The notes under the pieces were generated by a model, which worked only from the letters and a program-made list of their open reading frames with translations, made no database searches and was not told the origin of the DNA. The translations under genes were made by a program, and so were the position numbers. From Panorpa germanica (Eukaryota; Arthropoda; Insecta; Mecoptera; Panorpidae), in contig OY783220.1 in the NCBI GenBank assembly GCA_963678705.1, positions 12,731,001 through 12,795,000 on the forward strand: DNA of 64,000 nucleotides. Direction: 5' to 3'. This document shows, piece after piece, positions 11,509-24,999 of the stretch (position 1 is the first letter of the stretch; every line of letters begins with the position of its first letter).

Positions 11509-12763
11509 ATCAAAATACAAATCTGTAGTTTGTGGTCTAAATGTTAAGATTCTTATTTCAGTCTGTCGTGTGTTTTCTTGTTGTTTATTTATATTCATCC
11601 TCATGTCGACTGTCGTTTGAAAATCTACACAAAAAATGTTAGTGACATTATCGTGATAAATCTTGAATCTTATAAAAAAAAGCAGTCATTCGTTTGATCG
11701 AATTGACAGGCCACTTTATACTGTAATACAGTTTTACGAATATAACAGCGTCGTCTATCGGAACACTAAACGCCTCAGGTTAGATTGCCAAAGCACGCCA
11801 CGCCACGTCGCGACGTTGGGCGTCCCGTTCTCCTTATACGTTGGCTGCACACATTGTACAGAATATACTGTGCGGTAATCGATTTCATGATATCCGTTTA
11901 TAGGGTTTTTACTTGAATTTGCTGCGCTGTGTGGTTGTTTTAAGCAAACGACGATTTTTTCCGCGAGACGGTTTTTGTCTTTATCGAAATATCACTCAAT
12001 GAATAATTGATGGGGTTTTGGTAGCTTTTTAATATAGATAAAATTGAGTGACACTACAGAATCTAACAAGATTGTACTTGTTTATTTTTATTTATTATCA
12101 TTAGCATTGTATTTTTGATTCATTGTAAAGTCCAAATTGTAAAGCAAATTGGTTATCGCAACTACTGTTCTTTTTGTTTAACTATATCCAGTAAACAATT
12201 TGGTGAAGTGTCACTATTTCACTTGAATTATAGTTTGCATCAACTTTATCTTCATTTGTATTCTGACAGATGGAGTGGCTTTGAACTATTGTGAGAAACT
12301 GAACTGTAATTGAACTCTTTCATGACAAAAAAAAGTCATGCGCGTCCTTAGTATGATGGCGAAGTGACTCCAAAATGTTTACTGGGTAATCATATGAGAT
12401 AATCTAACAGCCGCAGTTTAATGCAATTCGACTTCATTTAATAAAAACTCTAGCTATACTCTTACGAGTAGTAGATAATACATTAAGTACGAGTATACCT
12501 AAAGTAAAGAACTAATGCATTTAGAAACTGCAGTTCGGAAGTAATTAGAAACTACTAATAGTTTGTGAGTTACTTTAATAATGAAATTCTATTTAACTAC
12601 AATTATGCATTATCCCAAACCATAATGATGATGGCTGGTTACCCCTCTCCCTCGCAGTGTCATTAAGGCACTTCCCTTCATCCTCTATTTAAGTTGATTT
12701 TAGATCCAATTGGAAAAGAATGAATAATTTGATAACTTAAAATCTCTATAATAAATCCTGAGG
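11509..12763. other. Intron, no recognisable feature
   Basis: This is AT-rich intronic DNA. A GC-richer patch near 11795-11830 (CACGCCACGCCACGTCGCGACG) has no gene structure around it. Confidence 0.5.
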
Positions 12764-12993
12764 TATAGTTAAAATTACGAGAGTTCGACGGCGACTCATA
12801 CTTAAAACAAGATGTGGGGTATAAACTGCCGATATAATTAAAAAGCTGACTGAATTAACTGACTCACTTATTCTTCTATAATGTGTATAGAAATGAATAA
12901 GATGAAATTCATTATCGTATTATAGATTTATACCGCTCTTATAACATCTTTTAAGTATAAGTCACCGCCAAACTATCGTGATTTAGACTGTAG
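12764..12993 (+). mobile_element. MITE family A, copy 2
   Basis: It starts TATAGTTAAAATTACGAGAG and ends near GATTTAGACTGTA. Its length and interior match the other A copies. The right terminus has drifted, and an inserted CTGAATTAA lies before the GACTCACTTATT block. Confidence 0.83.
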
Positions 12994-14940
12994 TACTTTT
13001 TTCGTTTGCTTTTTTTAAAAAGTTTTGCTTTATAATTTTTATAAAAAAAGACATGTATAGTTTTGTTAATATGTATATAGTCGTTTCGTAACACATGGAC
13101 CTAGAATAGCCCCCGGTATTTATTTATTTTATCTAATGTTTCACAGAAATGTTATTTTTCATTTTTGTTAAATTCAGAACAAAATCAAAATCAACAAAGA
13201 GACTTATCAAACAAATCATGTACTGGAATTAAATTGTAACAACCAACAGCAATCACTGTTACCGGAAACGGTCTGTAAATGGTTTAATGGCTTTGTTGAT
13301 TTCCGCTTTACTTCCCGAACCAAACAAAGTTCATCAAGCACAGAAACATGAACACTAAAACTACTATACTATATTTTGTTGAAAATTTCAAATAAAACTT
13401 TTTGAATGTTACTTTTTTTTACTTTATTTCTATTTATTACTACTATTTTATCATGTTTACACAAATGGAAATGGGAAGCCAATCAACAAAATAGCAAAAT
13501 TGTCTAGTGCACTGTTATGTTATTTTAAGTTTGATTTAAATATTAGTTTTAAAACATGAAGCTTCAGTTTAGAGGACTGTAAAACATGTAAAAATGTGGA
13601 TTGAACTCTTATGTGTTGATTCGGTAATATCTGCAATAGTTTTAGAGTGAAATAAATCGTCATTACAATAATATTAAATATGTTATTATGATAAAAAAAG
13701 AAACACATACATTTAGTTTCTTGCTGTTACTTAATTTAAGATATTATAAAATAACGTCTGTATTTAAACATCTATAGTAGATATTGTTTTACAACAGTGG
13801 TTGTGGCATTGTTACCATATTTCTCAAGAGTGTGATTATATTTAGGCTGTATATAAAAGTTTGCATGCATTGAGGACAGTCTCCAAAGAAAATTAAATGC
13901 TATCTATGCTATATGGACTGTACACAGCTTTATAAATCTGACGTTTAATGCAAACAAAATGTCTTATCTTATGAGATATTATTACAAAACGGGGCCAATT
14001 ACTATTTAAGAGTAAAATGGTTTTATGAAGTCGTATACATAAACATAAAAACATATGACAGCACTTTCGTAATGTTATTTTCATCCCTTGTCGTAATAAT
14101 GTAGACGCTAAATTAAAATAATCTAACATCTAAGATATCCTATTGACATCCACCCCTAAATGACAAATAATTACTGTATCATTAAAAGAATGTATTCACC
14201 CTTAAACTGCTATTACAGAGGAACTGCTCCCCCACTTAATTCCGCAACACATAATTGTCTTCTACCCTCGATTTCATCCCTCTGAATGGATCATCAGATA
14301 ATGATTGAGAGGAGGGGGTGATTGTGTACAAAATGTCACGACCTTTGTCGATGTTAAATTTGTTCTTACTTTGTTGGTATTGTAAAATCATAGAATTAAA
14401 TTGTTGCATGTTTAGTAGCTTGTAACGCCATCTACTAGTTTTCGTGAAGACTAGATCAATTTCCCTCATAAACTGCGCTTTACATTGGAAAATCTACTTC
14501 ATTTTCTTAGTTCTTTCATAAAGTTTTGAGCTAAGAATGAAACAATAGAACAATGAATAATGCATCTTAAGGATTAATAATTAAATTCTTGATCAATAAT
14601 GAAGATAATGGAGCTTTAGTGAGCTTTAATAAAGCACAACTTTATTCTTGTTGAATCCTTAATAAAATAATTTACTTTTATGTAATCAAGACATGTTTTT
14701 TTTCTATTTACGCCGTAAGTTTTAGTTTTTTCTTGTTATTGTTCATTCTTGAACTTAACTTTTGACATTACACTCAGCTGATATCTTTTATTAAAATAAT
14801 TTGGTCTTAAGTCGCGAAGGGTCGAAGTTCGTTTCTGTTTTTGTCTATGTATTAGGGTCCAGGGGCTTCTGTTATTTAGACAGTGGTATTACGGATGAAA
14901 CTGAAATGTTTTCTTATACATATTTTAAGTCGAATCTTAC
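12994..14940. other. Intron, no recognisable feature
   Basis: This is AT-rich intron. No repeat shared with the rest of the window and no coding region are recognised. Confidence 0.5.
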
Positions 14941-15472
14941 TTAAGGGGGTTGGTGAGGTCAAAACGATAAAGAAAAGCATATTTTCGATAATGTTTTTTG
15001 ACGTCACAGTTAATATATAATTATTTCTATAATTATTACATGATAAAATGACATTAGAAGAATACTTTGTGGAATTTTCATAAATAAATATCAAGAAATG
15101 AGGCATTGACAGCGAATCTCCGCAGACGTCACAAAAAAAGTGACATTACGGTGCCACTCATAACTCATCACTGGATTTTCTAAAATCGAAAAACCGAAAT
15201 GATTTCATTAGTTGATATGAGTGTGCAAAATTTCAAAAGGATCGGTTCAGTAGATTTTGAGCTAGAGAGGACACCGACTCTGAAAAAGCTTTGTGTGAGA
15301 AAACGCGTTTAAAAGTTTCAAAGTAACACGAAACCAGACCAGAGAGTTGAATTCTTAAAACTCTATATCTCCGACAGTTTTGCTCCAATTGACTTCAAAT
15401 TTTTACACAATAAACTTAATATGTTGTACAATAATATAAAGAAATAAAAAAAAGTTGAAACCTTGAACCCTA
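14941..15472 (-). mobile_element. TTAA-type element family B, copy 2 (hairpin deleted)
   Basis: It begins TTAAGGGGG and continues TGAGGTCAAAACGATAA. It ends near GTTGAAACCTTGAACCC. Relative to full copies, the internal inverted-repeat module is missing: GTTGATA runs straight into TGAGTGTGCAAAATTTC near 15215. Otherwise it is close to the consensus. Confidence 0.85.
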
Positions 15473-16079
15473 CCGCACCATTATTCTCTTAAAAAGAATA
15501 TCCCCTTAAAAAGTGATGGTAAATAAAAACAACAAATGCTGAGGTTTAAAATTTTTGAATATTTAAAAATACAGAATAAAATAATTTCCAACAAAAGACT
15601 CCTAACTTAATAGTCAAGTAATCCCTCATGCTTTGTGCGATACAAAGAAAACCGTATATCGCAGAGTCGGTCTAATTAGAAATTTAAATGGGAATACAGA
15701 ACAGATACAGATACAGATATTGTTCGAGAATAAAGGATGTTTGTTTTGTTTTGTTAGTAAAACGTTTCGTTTGATCGGAAATATACAAACAGTTTTAAAT
15801 AATTGGAAATTTTTTCTCTTTTGTATCAAAAATAAAAAGGAAGCCATTATAAATAAATAATCGTATTATCATTGTATCTTTTAGACGAAAAAGATAAATA
15901 TGTTTCATAAATTATAAAGTCATGAAACGAAGTAACAAATGAGAACAGCAGCAGCAGCTGGAGCGAAATTATAACGAAGGCATCCCAAGCTGAATCATTA
16001 TATTTCTCAACTGGAGAAAAAGTTTCCATTTCTTTTTCTAACTTAAGGGACTACACCAAATATTAGAGATGAAGATACA
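15473..16079. other. Intron, no recognisable feature
   Basis: This is AT-rich sequence with overlapping short frames on both strands and no convincing gene. Confidence 0.5.
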
Positions 16080-17243
16080 TGTTTTCTAACGTAATTTATT
16101 ATGCTGATGTCAAATTTAGTATCCTCATCTTATTATTGTATAATTCTATTTTACAAATTTCTAAATATTTAAATAATTTTGAATCACTTAACAAACATTT
16201 AGTATTAACAGGAAAAGTTTTAATCACATCTAATATTTCACTATTGAATTTTAATCTTTCTAAACTATAATTTATGCATTCAAATATAAAATGATCCAAA
16301 GTTCCTTCTTCACCACATTGACATCTATCGTCGGATTTAATATTAATTTTGTACAGGAGTTGTACAATGATTACTTTTGATTCTGATTATAGTTGATATA
16401 ATTTTGCGGGACTCATTTCTAAACCATCTTTTCTTACTTAAATTTGAATGTAACATATAATAATCTCTTCCTTTTAACTGACTTTTGTTAATGAAATCTT
16501 GGTTTCTCAAATTGAAGTTTAATTTTTTGATTATATTAAAAATTTCATATGAAGGTCCTCTTATTCCACAATGTCCTGGTATCCACATACATTTTATGGT
16601 ATTATTCTTATTTATTATATTGAAATACAGCTCCTTAATCCCCATCTTATTATCTGTTGTAGTTTTCTATTAATGCTTAAAAATCTATATATGGTGTTAT
16701 CTAGAAAAATAAATTTAAAACTTGATATCAGCATTCAAAAATACGTTATAGAGATCATTTATTACGACTGCAGTTAACTAAAAAAATAACATTTTTAATG
16801 CATTGAAGAACATAATCATATTCAGAAGCTATAAAAAGAAGGATTAATATAAATAATGGTCTTAAACGACTAAATTCGAAACAATTAAAAGTTTTAAGTT
16901 CTGGTTTTGTCATAAAATGTTCCGATAGTTTGTTTGCAGCGTAATTGTCACTGGATATACTTTATGTACTTAGTTCTTTTAAGATAAATGTTGAATTTGC
17001 TTGTGACTTGTCTGCAACTTTAAGATTATGTTATTTAAAGCTTAGTATTCGCGTAGGTATGGTAGTCTGTTGGTTTAAAAAGTTCTCCGCATTCGTTTTA
17101 ATACAAAGCTGTCCTATAACTCTATATAGAAGTATTTTATTTTCCTTAAATTCCCAGCGTTTTAGAATTTTCCAGCTGTATAATTTCCCGTAAATATTTT
17201 CGTAGATTTCCCCAGAACATATCTTGCCCGCATTCCATAACAT
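16080..17243 (-). pseudogene. LINE relic, 5'-truncated, RNase H and C-terminal zinc-knuckle region
   Basis: Read on the minus strand, the block at 16343-16645 encodes KCMWIPGHCGIRGPSYE, the WIPGHxGIxG signature of the RNase H domain of non-LTR retrotransposons. Further on (about 16290-16350) DDRCQCGEEGTLDHFIFEC is recovered after a frameshift; this is the cysteine/histidine motif near the end of many LINE ORF2 proteins. The final frame (16099-16299) continues to a stop. Upstream, 17031-17243 (LYRVIGQLCIKTNAEN) may be the end of the reverse transcriptase thumb. Frameshifts, stops and the lost NExAD residues show it is dead. Its plus-strand frames are shadows. Confidence 0.75.
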
Positions 17244-20200
17244 TTTAGTTTTATGTAAAGAGATTTATAGAATTGTCAAAATAGATATGAGCTTATAGTT
17301 GTCATGTTTATTTCCGTGGTATTTTCCTTCCTTTAGGGCTTCAATTCCTGATTACAAACAATTCCCCTTCCCTTTTCCCTTTACCCCTTGTGTTTGTCCT
17401 ATGTTCTGTGGCATGGTTGTTGGTTCTTTTGCCTTTTACAACTTTCATGGTGTAGTCAAAAATGTTACACATACCCATATCGGTTTCCCAACAACCCTTA
17501 AAATGCGGGGGAATGTTTCCATTAAAAGAGCCCCTTTAGAAACCTACCCGCTAGAGAGGCTGGCGTAAGATCAACGGTGACATATAGGCGAGAAGTGAGA
17601 AACGAGACTAGAGCGCGTCGCTTCCTTGGATTGCTGTCGAATGTCGATCATACGCGCGGTTAGAGTGACACTGTCAAAAAACCAATAGATATTTGTCAGT
17701 TTGTTACAGGAATATGTTATTACGAGAACTGAACTATATAGCCTGACTGGGAAAACAGCAATTTCCTTGGAAAACTTGTAGAGATTTACAGATAATTCCT
17801 TTTGTACATTAAAGAGTATAGTTTTAAGTATGTTTTACACATTCTTAATTTTTTATTCAAAACTCTTTATAAATAAGATAGCTAACCTCAAAAGTTCATG
17901 ACAAGCAAGTTAGCATCTGTAATTTGAACATGTACGATTTTTTTTATAGACATTTCCCTCGTAATATTCTATTTAAAACATATTTATAAGTTTCACATAA
18001 CAATAAAATATTTTATTTTCGAAAGTTTTTCCGTTAAAAACTTTTCTAATATCTTGTAATAAAATATCAATATATGTAACTGTTTTTCAACAGTGTCACC
18101 ATCTATATACGCGAATTTACATCTTACATGTGATACATTTCGTGCCATTATACTTTCATATACATATATACATAAAGTATGGTTATATATGTCTTTGCGC
18201 ATCGATTTACTGGCATAAAGTCAAGTAGGAAATGAAAAATTCCTCATGTTCTATCCATCTATGGCTACACTAACCGTTGGCGGGGCGGGGCGGGGCGGGG
18301 CGGTGCGCTGGGGTACACTTCACTATAGGAGAATAGGAGTACATACCATAGTGTGTTATGGAATAAATTTGATTGGATACCAGATTTATTTAAACTGTTC
18401 TATTATGCAATAACCGAGTATAAACAGTTTTGTAATGATCTATAATAAATCATTCTGATCTAGAAGGGTTTACGAAGGTTTTTAAGTGTGGTAGATCAAC
18501 CCTTAAGATACTAGATCGAACTCTACTTCATAATTGAATCTATAAGTTATTCAATTTGAAATATTGGTTCATTTCAAACCTTTACTGAGACAGAAAACTA
18601 AACAAATTGACCACATGTAAACTTATTTAAATAGATTTCACGTTAAATAACTAACCATTAGTTAAGTTCTCAAGCTTTAAACACCACTCAATAGAATTCA
18701 TCAATTTAAGGTGTTTTTCTTCACCACTTGTGTATTATCTTTTTCATTAAATCTAAAATAATTAATTATATTCATATATGTCTCTTCAGTAATGGACCAT
18801 TGTTGTTGATGAAAATTAATTACATTCTAAAATGTATATCATTAATTATAATTCTTACAATATTTTTGATAAATTGTTGTGACATATACCTCTCCTTCCT
18901 TCGTTCTCTGCTTTCGTTGGAAAATAACTTAAGTGGAAATGTAAAGGAATATGCAGCTTAATGTAATCATATTATTCTAATAGAATCTTGTTATTAAATT
19001 CGTTTTCTTTAATTGTATGTCCAATCAAATGGTATCTGTGGCATCTTGAAAATAGATATATGCTATATAGAAAATTTTACAATAACATTTGATGAATTTG
19101 TTGCAATGTTTGTTCAAAGCTCATAGCGGCTTGTATATTATCCCATTTAATAATTATTATTAATTTAATTAATGATCAATTAGTTTCTGATTTTTATAAA
19201 AGACTAAGAATTCTATTACTAATTCCCAAAACCAACCATATTCGACTCCCATGCGATTTCACCATAATCGACGTTCAGCAATCGATTACGAACTAGAGGA
19301 GAGAGTCGAAATAAAATCTCCAGAGACAGATAATTTAATTGAACTAAGTGGTGGTCCTCCAGCAACTGAGGTCTATCTGTTATCTCTTTTCGATAGATAC
19401 GATGGGAGACCAACCAGATCCCTTGTTTGGCTAAATACACGAAACCCCCAAAAAGTAAATAACACTCAAAAATAGAGAGCGCATTTCTTTTGGAAGATAA
19501 CAAGTGAGAAAACAGGAATAGAAGCGCGCCCCTTGCTCAATCCCAGTCCAAATGTTTATATTACGTTAGAGGTGCTCGCCTGGAAATAGACGGGATACTG
19601 GAATACGGGAATACGGGAAGGGTCCATTTCCGATGAACTATTTGTAAAACACTCTCTGTGTGGTCGACTTTTAATCGGATTTGAAGCAACGATACTTCCC
19701 TGTATTTCTTGTGACATTGGCTGCTGTTTGCAGAACACTTATTAAAAGTAAATTTATAGTTTTGTTGAAAATAAAATCAATTTATAGGTTATGTCTTCTG
19801 AAAATGTTTGAAATGATTGTTTATTTTTAATATTTTATATTAACGACGTTGATATTATAGGAAAAATGTGTATCAGAAGAAACTGACTGTTTTATATTTG
19901 ATATAAAAGAATATTTCAAACATCAAAGTGTTATTGATGCAAAATGGCGGCAAATTTAAAACCATTGAGATGTCCTGTGTGTCTCTTTCGAGCCGAGTAC
20001 TATGATTGAATGCCGCGCTAACGAAAATATAGCTATAATAGTTGGGGGCTGTTGGTGTCTTTTTTCATTATCTGGACGTTAAAATACTTTTAATATATTA
20101 TTTATAATTTACTGTATATGCTACACTAACTATTTAGAAATATTTTTATCTTTATTTTTATTTTAACAATAGCGTCTGCTTGCTTGTTTACCCTCTACCA

Positions 20201-21494
20201 TACCACCAATCAACCAAGCCAGCAGCAGCGACACTCGGTAGACTATCTTTCGTTTTGCATCTATCGCTTCCTCTTACACGCGGTCGTACATTTCAAGTAC
20301 TCTATTCTTATATCTCTATGTTTAAAACAGTCAACTTCTAATGATACACTCTTAACTTACAAATGGAATAAACATGAATGTCTCTTTTTACAGACTAATT
20401 TGCTACAAATTGTTTGATTTTTACTTTTAAAAATCAAACTCATCTATAAATAATATTTTTGTTATTAGAACGGGTATCACAAGTAAAGTCACGTATAAAT
20501 TCCTGGTAATGATTTCCCACACACACACACACATACAAATAGAACAAATTAAGGCTAATTTTCTATTTCTGGATCACCGCTTTTCATCCGATGTTGAGTT
20601 TTGTAAATCAATAACCCCCCGGTCTATAAATGGGTAGCTTCAGTTTCTGGGATTTGGTCCATTATTCTATTCATATCTTTGATACAATGTATGTTGTATT
20701 GGTAATAGGGAGGATGAATGAGGGAGAGAGACTTTACTTAAGGGGTCTTTACTTAAGACGATCTTGCTTTACTACGTCTAATACTACAGATGCTTAGCTA
20801 GATAATTCCTAGGCCTTGTTAGAGATTTGTCCTAATTAATTATTTCGATGTTTTAGTTGGCAGATACTCATTTATTTTTCGTAATAGTTGCGTTGAAAAA
20901 CAAAGCAGATTCAAAAGTGTTTATAATTCTTAAATGTTTAAAAATAAAACAAAGGCAAAGTAAATGTTAAGCTTGAAATAAAGTGTGGTTTATATTTTAT
21001 ACTAATTGCCTTCAACTTTTCTAATTACCAACATCTGATACCAATACCGTTGCTACTATGGTTTCATAATTCCTAACTTTTATTTGAGTTAATACCTTTA
21101 ATTAGTGATATTAATACCTCAAAAGAACTCTTGATTTAACCTATAATTATTAATTAGTGATCTTATAATTAATATAGTCATCTTACTGGTTAAATAAGAT
21201 TTGGTTTCGTATCGCTCCTTCTCAAGGCTTCCAAATTGTTCACCAGCGGAGTTTACCATAATTGTCCCAGAGAATTTATAATCTGATTGAATAATGTGAT
21301 AGAACGAAATGTAAATCCGCGAACAATGTGAATTGTGCGGCGTTCCGCTAGATGGCAGCATTGATTTTAGATTATCTGAAATATAATAGCTTCAAAGTTG
21401 GTTTGTAATTTGATATAATATTTGTGTGTGCCTTGCTATATACTGTAGTATTGTCAATAGTTTATATTCCAGGAACTTAAGGAGCTACAACCCC
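17244..21494. other. Long intron stretch, only low-complexity tracts
   Basis: No gene or shared repeat family is recognised over about 4.2 kb. Features are a CT-rich patch at about 17360-17395, the (CGGGG)4 tract at 18281-18300, and a short (CA)n at about 20519-20532. Confidence 0.5.
18281..18300 (+). repeat. (CGGGG)4 tandem tract, G-quadruplex motif
   Basis: Four perfect CGGGG units are preceded by GG and followed by CGGTGCG. Four G4 runs separated by single C loops fit a stable G-quadruplex in the plus (intron RNA) strand, and would also be GC-box-like DNA. It is isolated in AT-rich sequence. Confidence 0.85.
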
Positions 21495-22134
21495 TTAAGG
21501 TTTTTTTTTTTTCATTTTTTTTAATTTATAATATTGTACAACATATTAAGTTCATTGTGCAAAAATTTGAAGTCAATTTTAGTAAATCTGTCGAAGATAT
21601 AGAGTTTTAAGTCTTCACCTCTGTGGGCTGCTTTCGCGTTACTTTGAAACTTTTAAATGCGGTTTCTCACACATAGCCCTCTCTAGCTCAAAATTTCAGA
21701 TTCTTTTGAAATTTTGCACACTTTTTCTTTACATAAATGCCGAAGTAACGCTGTCGAGTTTTTTTTTATTTTAACGTATTTTAAAATAACAAAGTTTCTG
21801 GTTTTTTTCATGACAAATCGGTATTTTAACTTTTAAGTGCTGTAAAGAATTGAAAAATTAATAAAAAAGGAAAAACTCGACTCGAGTGTTACCTGCAGAA
21901 AGTTATCAGCTAATGAAATCATTTTGATTTTTCGATTTCAGAAAATCCCGTGATGAGTTATGAGTGGCACCGCAATGTTACTTATTTTGTGACGTCTGCG
22001 AAAATTCGTTGTCAAAGTCTCATTTCTTGATATTTATTTATGAAAATTTTACAAATGTTATTTTATCAAGTAGTAATTATAGAAATAATTATATATTAAT
22101 TGTGTGGTCAAAAAAACATTATCGAAAATATGGT
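21495..22134 (+). mobile_element. TTAA-type element family B, copy 3
   Basis: It begins at CCCC/TTAAGGTTT and holds the family blocks (ATTGTACAACATATTAAG, CTCTCTAGCTCAAAAT, the hairpin module, GACGTCTGCG). The right end is lost after CATTATCGAAAATATGGTTC. Confidence 0.83.
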
Positions 22135-24323
22135 TCTGTTTCACAGAATCATGAAGGAAAATAACAATAGTTCAGTTTTCGAATTCTTATCTGCATAAAG
22201 TTAGGCTGCATGTTTCTTTCCCCACAAGATGCACTTATAGAAAATGCACACGAACACTTTGTTGCAGTCTGAAAACTGCACCACAGCATCCATCAACGTC
22301 AACGTCAATCTCTATTTGCTAATGTCGTTTTTGCAGTGCATATACATATGCATAAAGTAAGAAATAAACATATTTTATATTTTTATCTCACGAGATTTTT
22401 CTTTAATGGACCATTTATTAAACTTACATTCTCGTGGTACGTGGAACATGACTCAGTGAAACCTGAAAGCTACATTTATTATCAATAACTTACACAGACT
22501 GAACGCTATCTTAAATGGTCTGTTTTATTTTCTGGGCAGCTACTTCTTCCTTGTTCCTCCACTTTAAGAGTGAGGGAGATGGAATTATACACACACAGGC
22601 AAATATATTTACTTTTAATTAATTCTTATTTACTCCACTTTAATTAAAAGAATGTAAATGGAGAATTGAATTCATTTTTGTCACTTAATGGAGTGTTTTG
22701 TTCATTTACGTTTATTTTCGCTCTCCATGGGGTGAATTAACTCACTTTGCGGTAAAATTCCTCGTGGCGGGGCGTCTGCTCTGTTAAGTTGATGTAAACA
22801 AGCTATAACTGAAAGATACTCGACATGTTTAAAATCAGAATAACAATCGACACCTATGTTATGTATGGAGAAACGAATATACATTGGAAAATAGAATATC
22901 ATTTGTCTAAGCGTTCCTTAATAACCTCCTTAGCTTATACGACTTCCTTCTGGTGTTTAATTCTTATAAAATTAATTTTATATAAACTGCAAATAATACA
23001 CAATGAAAATAGTAATTACAGAACCGAGTCAACGTTTACAGTTCGCTAAATAATTGAATCAAAACCGCCCCCAACCACCCTCACCCACTATAACGTAGTT
23101 ATAAGGTCGTTTCCACCCCCAACTCCCTCTTGTAAACAAGTCCAAAGCTGAAGTTTGTTCCGCGGGTGCACCATTCTTTGATCTACAAACGTTCTTAGTT
23201 AGACCTAATATTAGGTCTCCGTTCTCGTCCAGACTCAAATAGGGGTTGGGGGATGGCCCGAAGTACAAATAAATAACATTTGTGTTCCGGTATAACTCGC
23301 AGATTTATTTTTGGGGTGGAATAAAGATATTCTCCAGCATAAAAGTGGTATTAAATAAATATTAAATATTACAATTAAGGTGAACTAAAGTTTAAAGTTT
23401 TATTTGCTTAATTTTTTACATAATTTGTAAATATGTATAACAATTGCATTTTTGGCAAATACTGCTCTTATTTTAATAAACAATTCCTCTTCAACTGCAA
23501 GTTGAGACTGCACTGCAAGACAATTCCTATGCTTGTAACAAGCTACTTGTAAAAGTTAGACTGCACTAAAACATAATTTTCTACACATCAAATGCATTCG
23601 ACTCTTATTTACTCTCATTGCCTTCATGTAAATGATTCGAACTTAGATTATATTAATCTCAAATCCGAAACGGTCAATCGACTTCAAATTTTCAGAATAA
23701 TTAGATAATGATATCCTTTTTAAATGTAGAAATGCAAAACCAACGAGACTTATAGCACGATGTCCCTTTAAGCCCGTAGCTTTAAAACTTTTTCTGAATC
23801 TACAAACACTTTTAATTAAATTTAAAAGGCTTTCGTTCCGATAACGATTTAAAACTGAACCTGTTTACGTGCTTTGGTTTATTTATTTTTCAACTATTTT
23901 TCTTTAATAAGAATCCATTTTTAAGTTTACATAAATTTGTAAAATATGTTTCGATTTCTTTCGTTGGTAGCACGTACTACAAGTATCCATGCATATTGCA
24001 GTTCGAATGTTGACTCACTTCAGTTCGGTTCCGATACAATGAAAAAATATCGGGAAAACTGTTGTTAGTTTCAAGTAATACTAGAAGGAAAGGATGATGC
24101 TGCAGGAGGAGAAAGGGAAGGGCTTGTTTTTTATTCGGGCAGCGAGAATTCTTGAGTAAATTGTTTCTGTCGAGCGCAGAAGATCGAAATGGCAAAACGT
24201 CTATTCTCTTTTCTGCTACTGCTGCTGTTGTTGTGATTCCCTTAAGTATTTACCAATCAATTCAACAAACATAATTTATTATATTAATTACTTCTGTAGG
24301 AAGCATTATTCGTTCTCTCTCTA
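22135..24323. other. Intron, no recognisable feature
   Basis: This is AT-rich intron. Short C-rich patches lie near 23065-23130. No coding region or shared repeat is recognised. Confidence 0.5.
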
Positions 24324-24340
24324 TTAATAGAAGTCTTAAT

Positions 24341-24982
24341 AGTCCAAGATCCCAGGACCGGCAGACATCACTTATTTTCTGATGAACAAAATGTGTAAGA
24401 TTGAGTACTGTTAGTATGTACAATGATCGTATGCCTACCTGCTAACTTGACCAGGCGGCCATTTTCCAGGTATTAGGTAATCAAGGTTTATATCTCACTC
24501 ACTCTCTTGCGCAGGGATAATGCCCTCTTGCTCCTATTCATAGCGGAATTAAAATTGAGTCTAGGGGATGTCTGGACACTTGGATCAATCTCTTGTAAAA
24601 CGTTTTAAATCAGTTGTCTCGCTAACATATATAAAAATGTATCATCAGAAAATAAGTGAGTTTAAGTAATTTTTTGTCAGCTTTTAAGCGTCTCCAAGGT
24701 AAACAAGGTATTACGAGACCACTGTTTTAAAACGTTTTACAGGAGGAGAGATTGATCAAGTGGCCAAACATCCCCTAGATCCAATTTTAATTCAGCTATG
24801 AGAAGGAGCAAGAGGGCATTATCCGTGCGCATAAACCTTGATTACCTGATACCTGGAAAATGGCCGCCTGGTCAAGTTAGCAGATAGGCATACGATCATT
24901 GTACATACTAACTCTACTCAATCTTACACATTTTGTTCATCAGAAAATAAGTGATGTCTGCTCCGGCTTTGGGATCTCACTC
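24341..24982. mobile_element. Fold-back element D, copy 1
   Basis: Two arms of roughly 280 bp are inverted copies of each other. The left arm runs AGATCCCAG..CGGCAGACATCAC and the right arm ends GTGATGTCTGC..TTTGGGATCT. Shared inner blocks are TGACCAGGCGGCCATTTTCC and its complement. The short centre is AT-rich. A 16-bp direct repeat TTAATAGAAGTCTTAA lies outside both ends (24324-24339 and 24984-24999). No ORF is present. It is homologous to 50603-51162 in reverse orientation. Confidence 0.88.
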
Positions 24983-24999
24983 TTTAATAGAAGTCTTAA

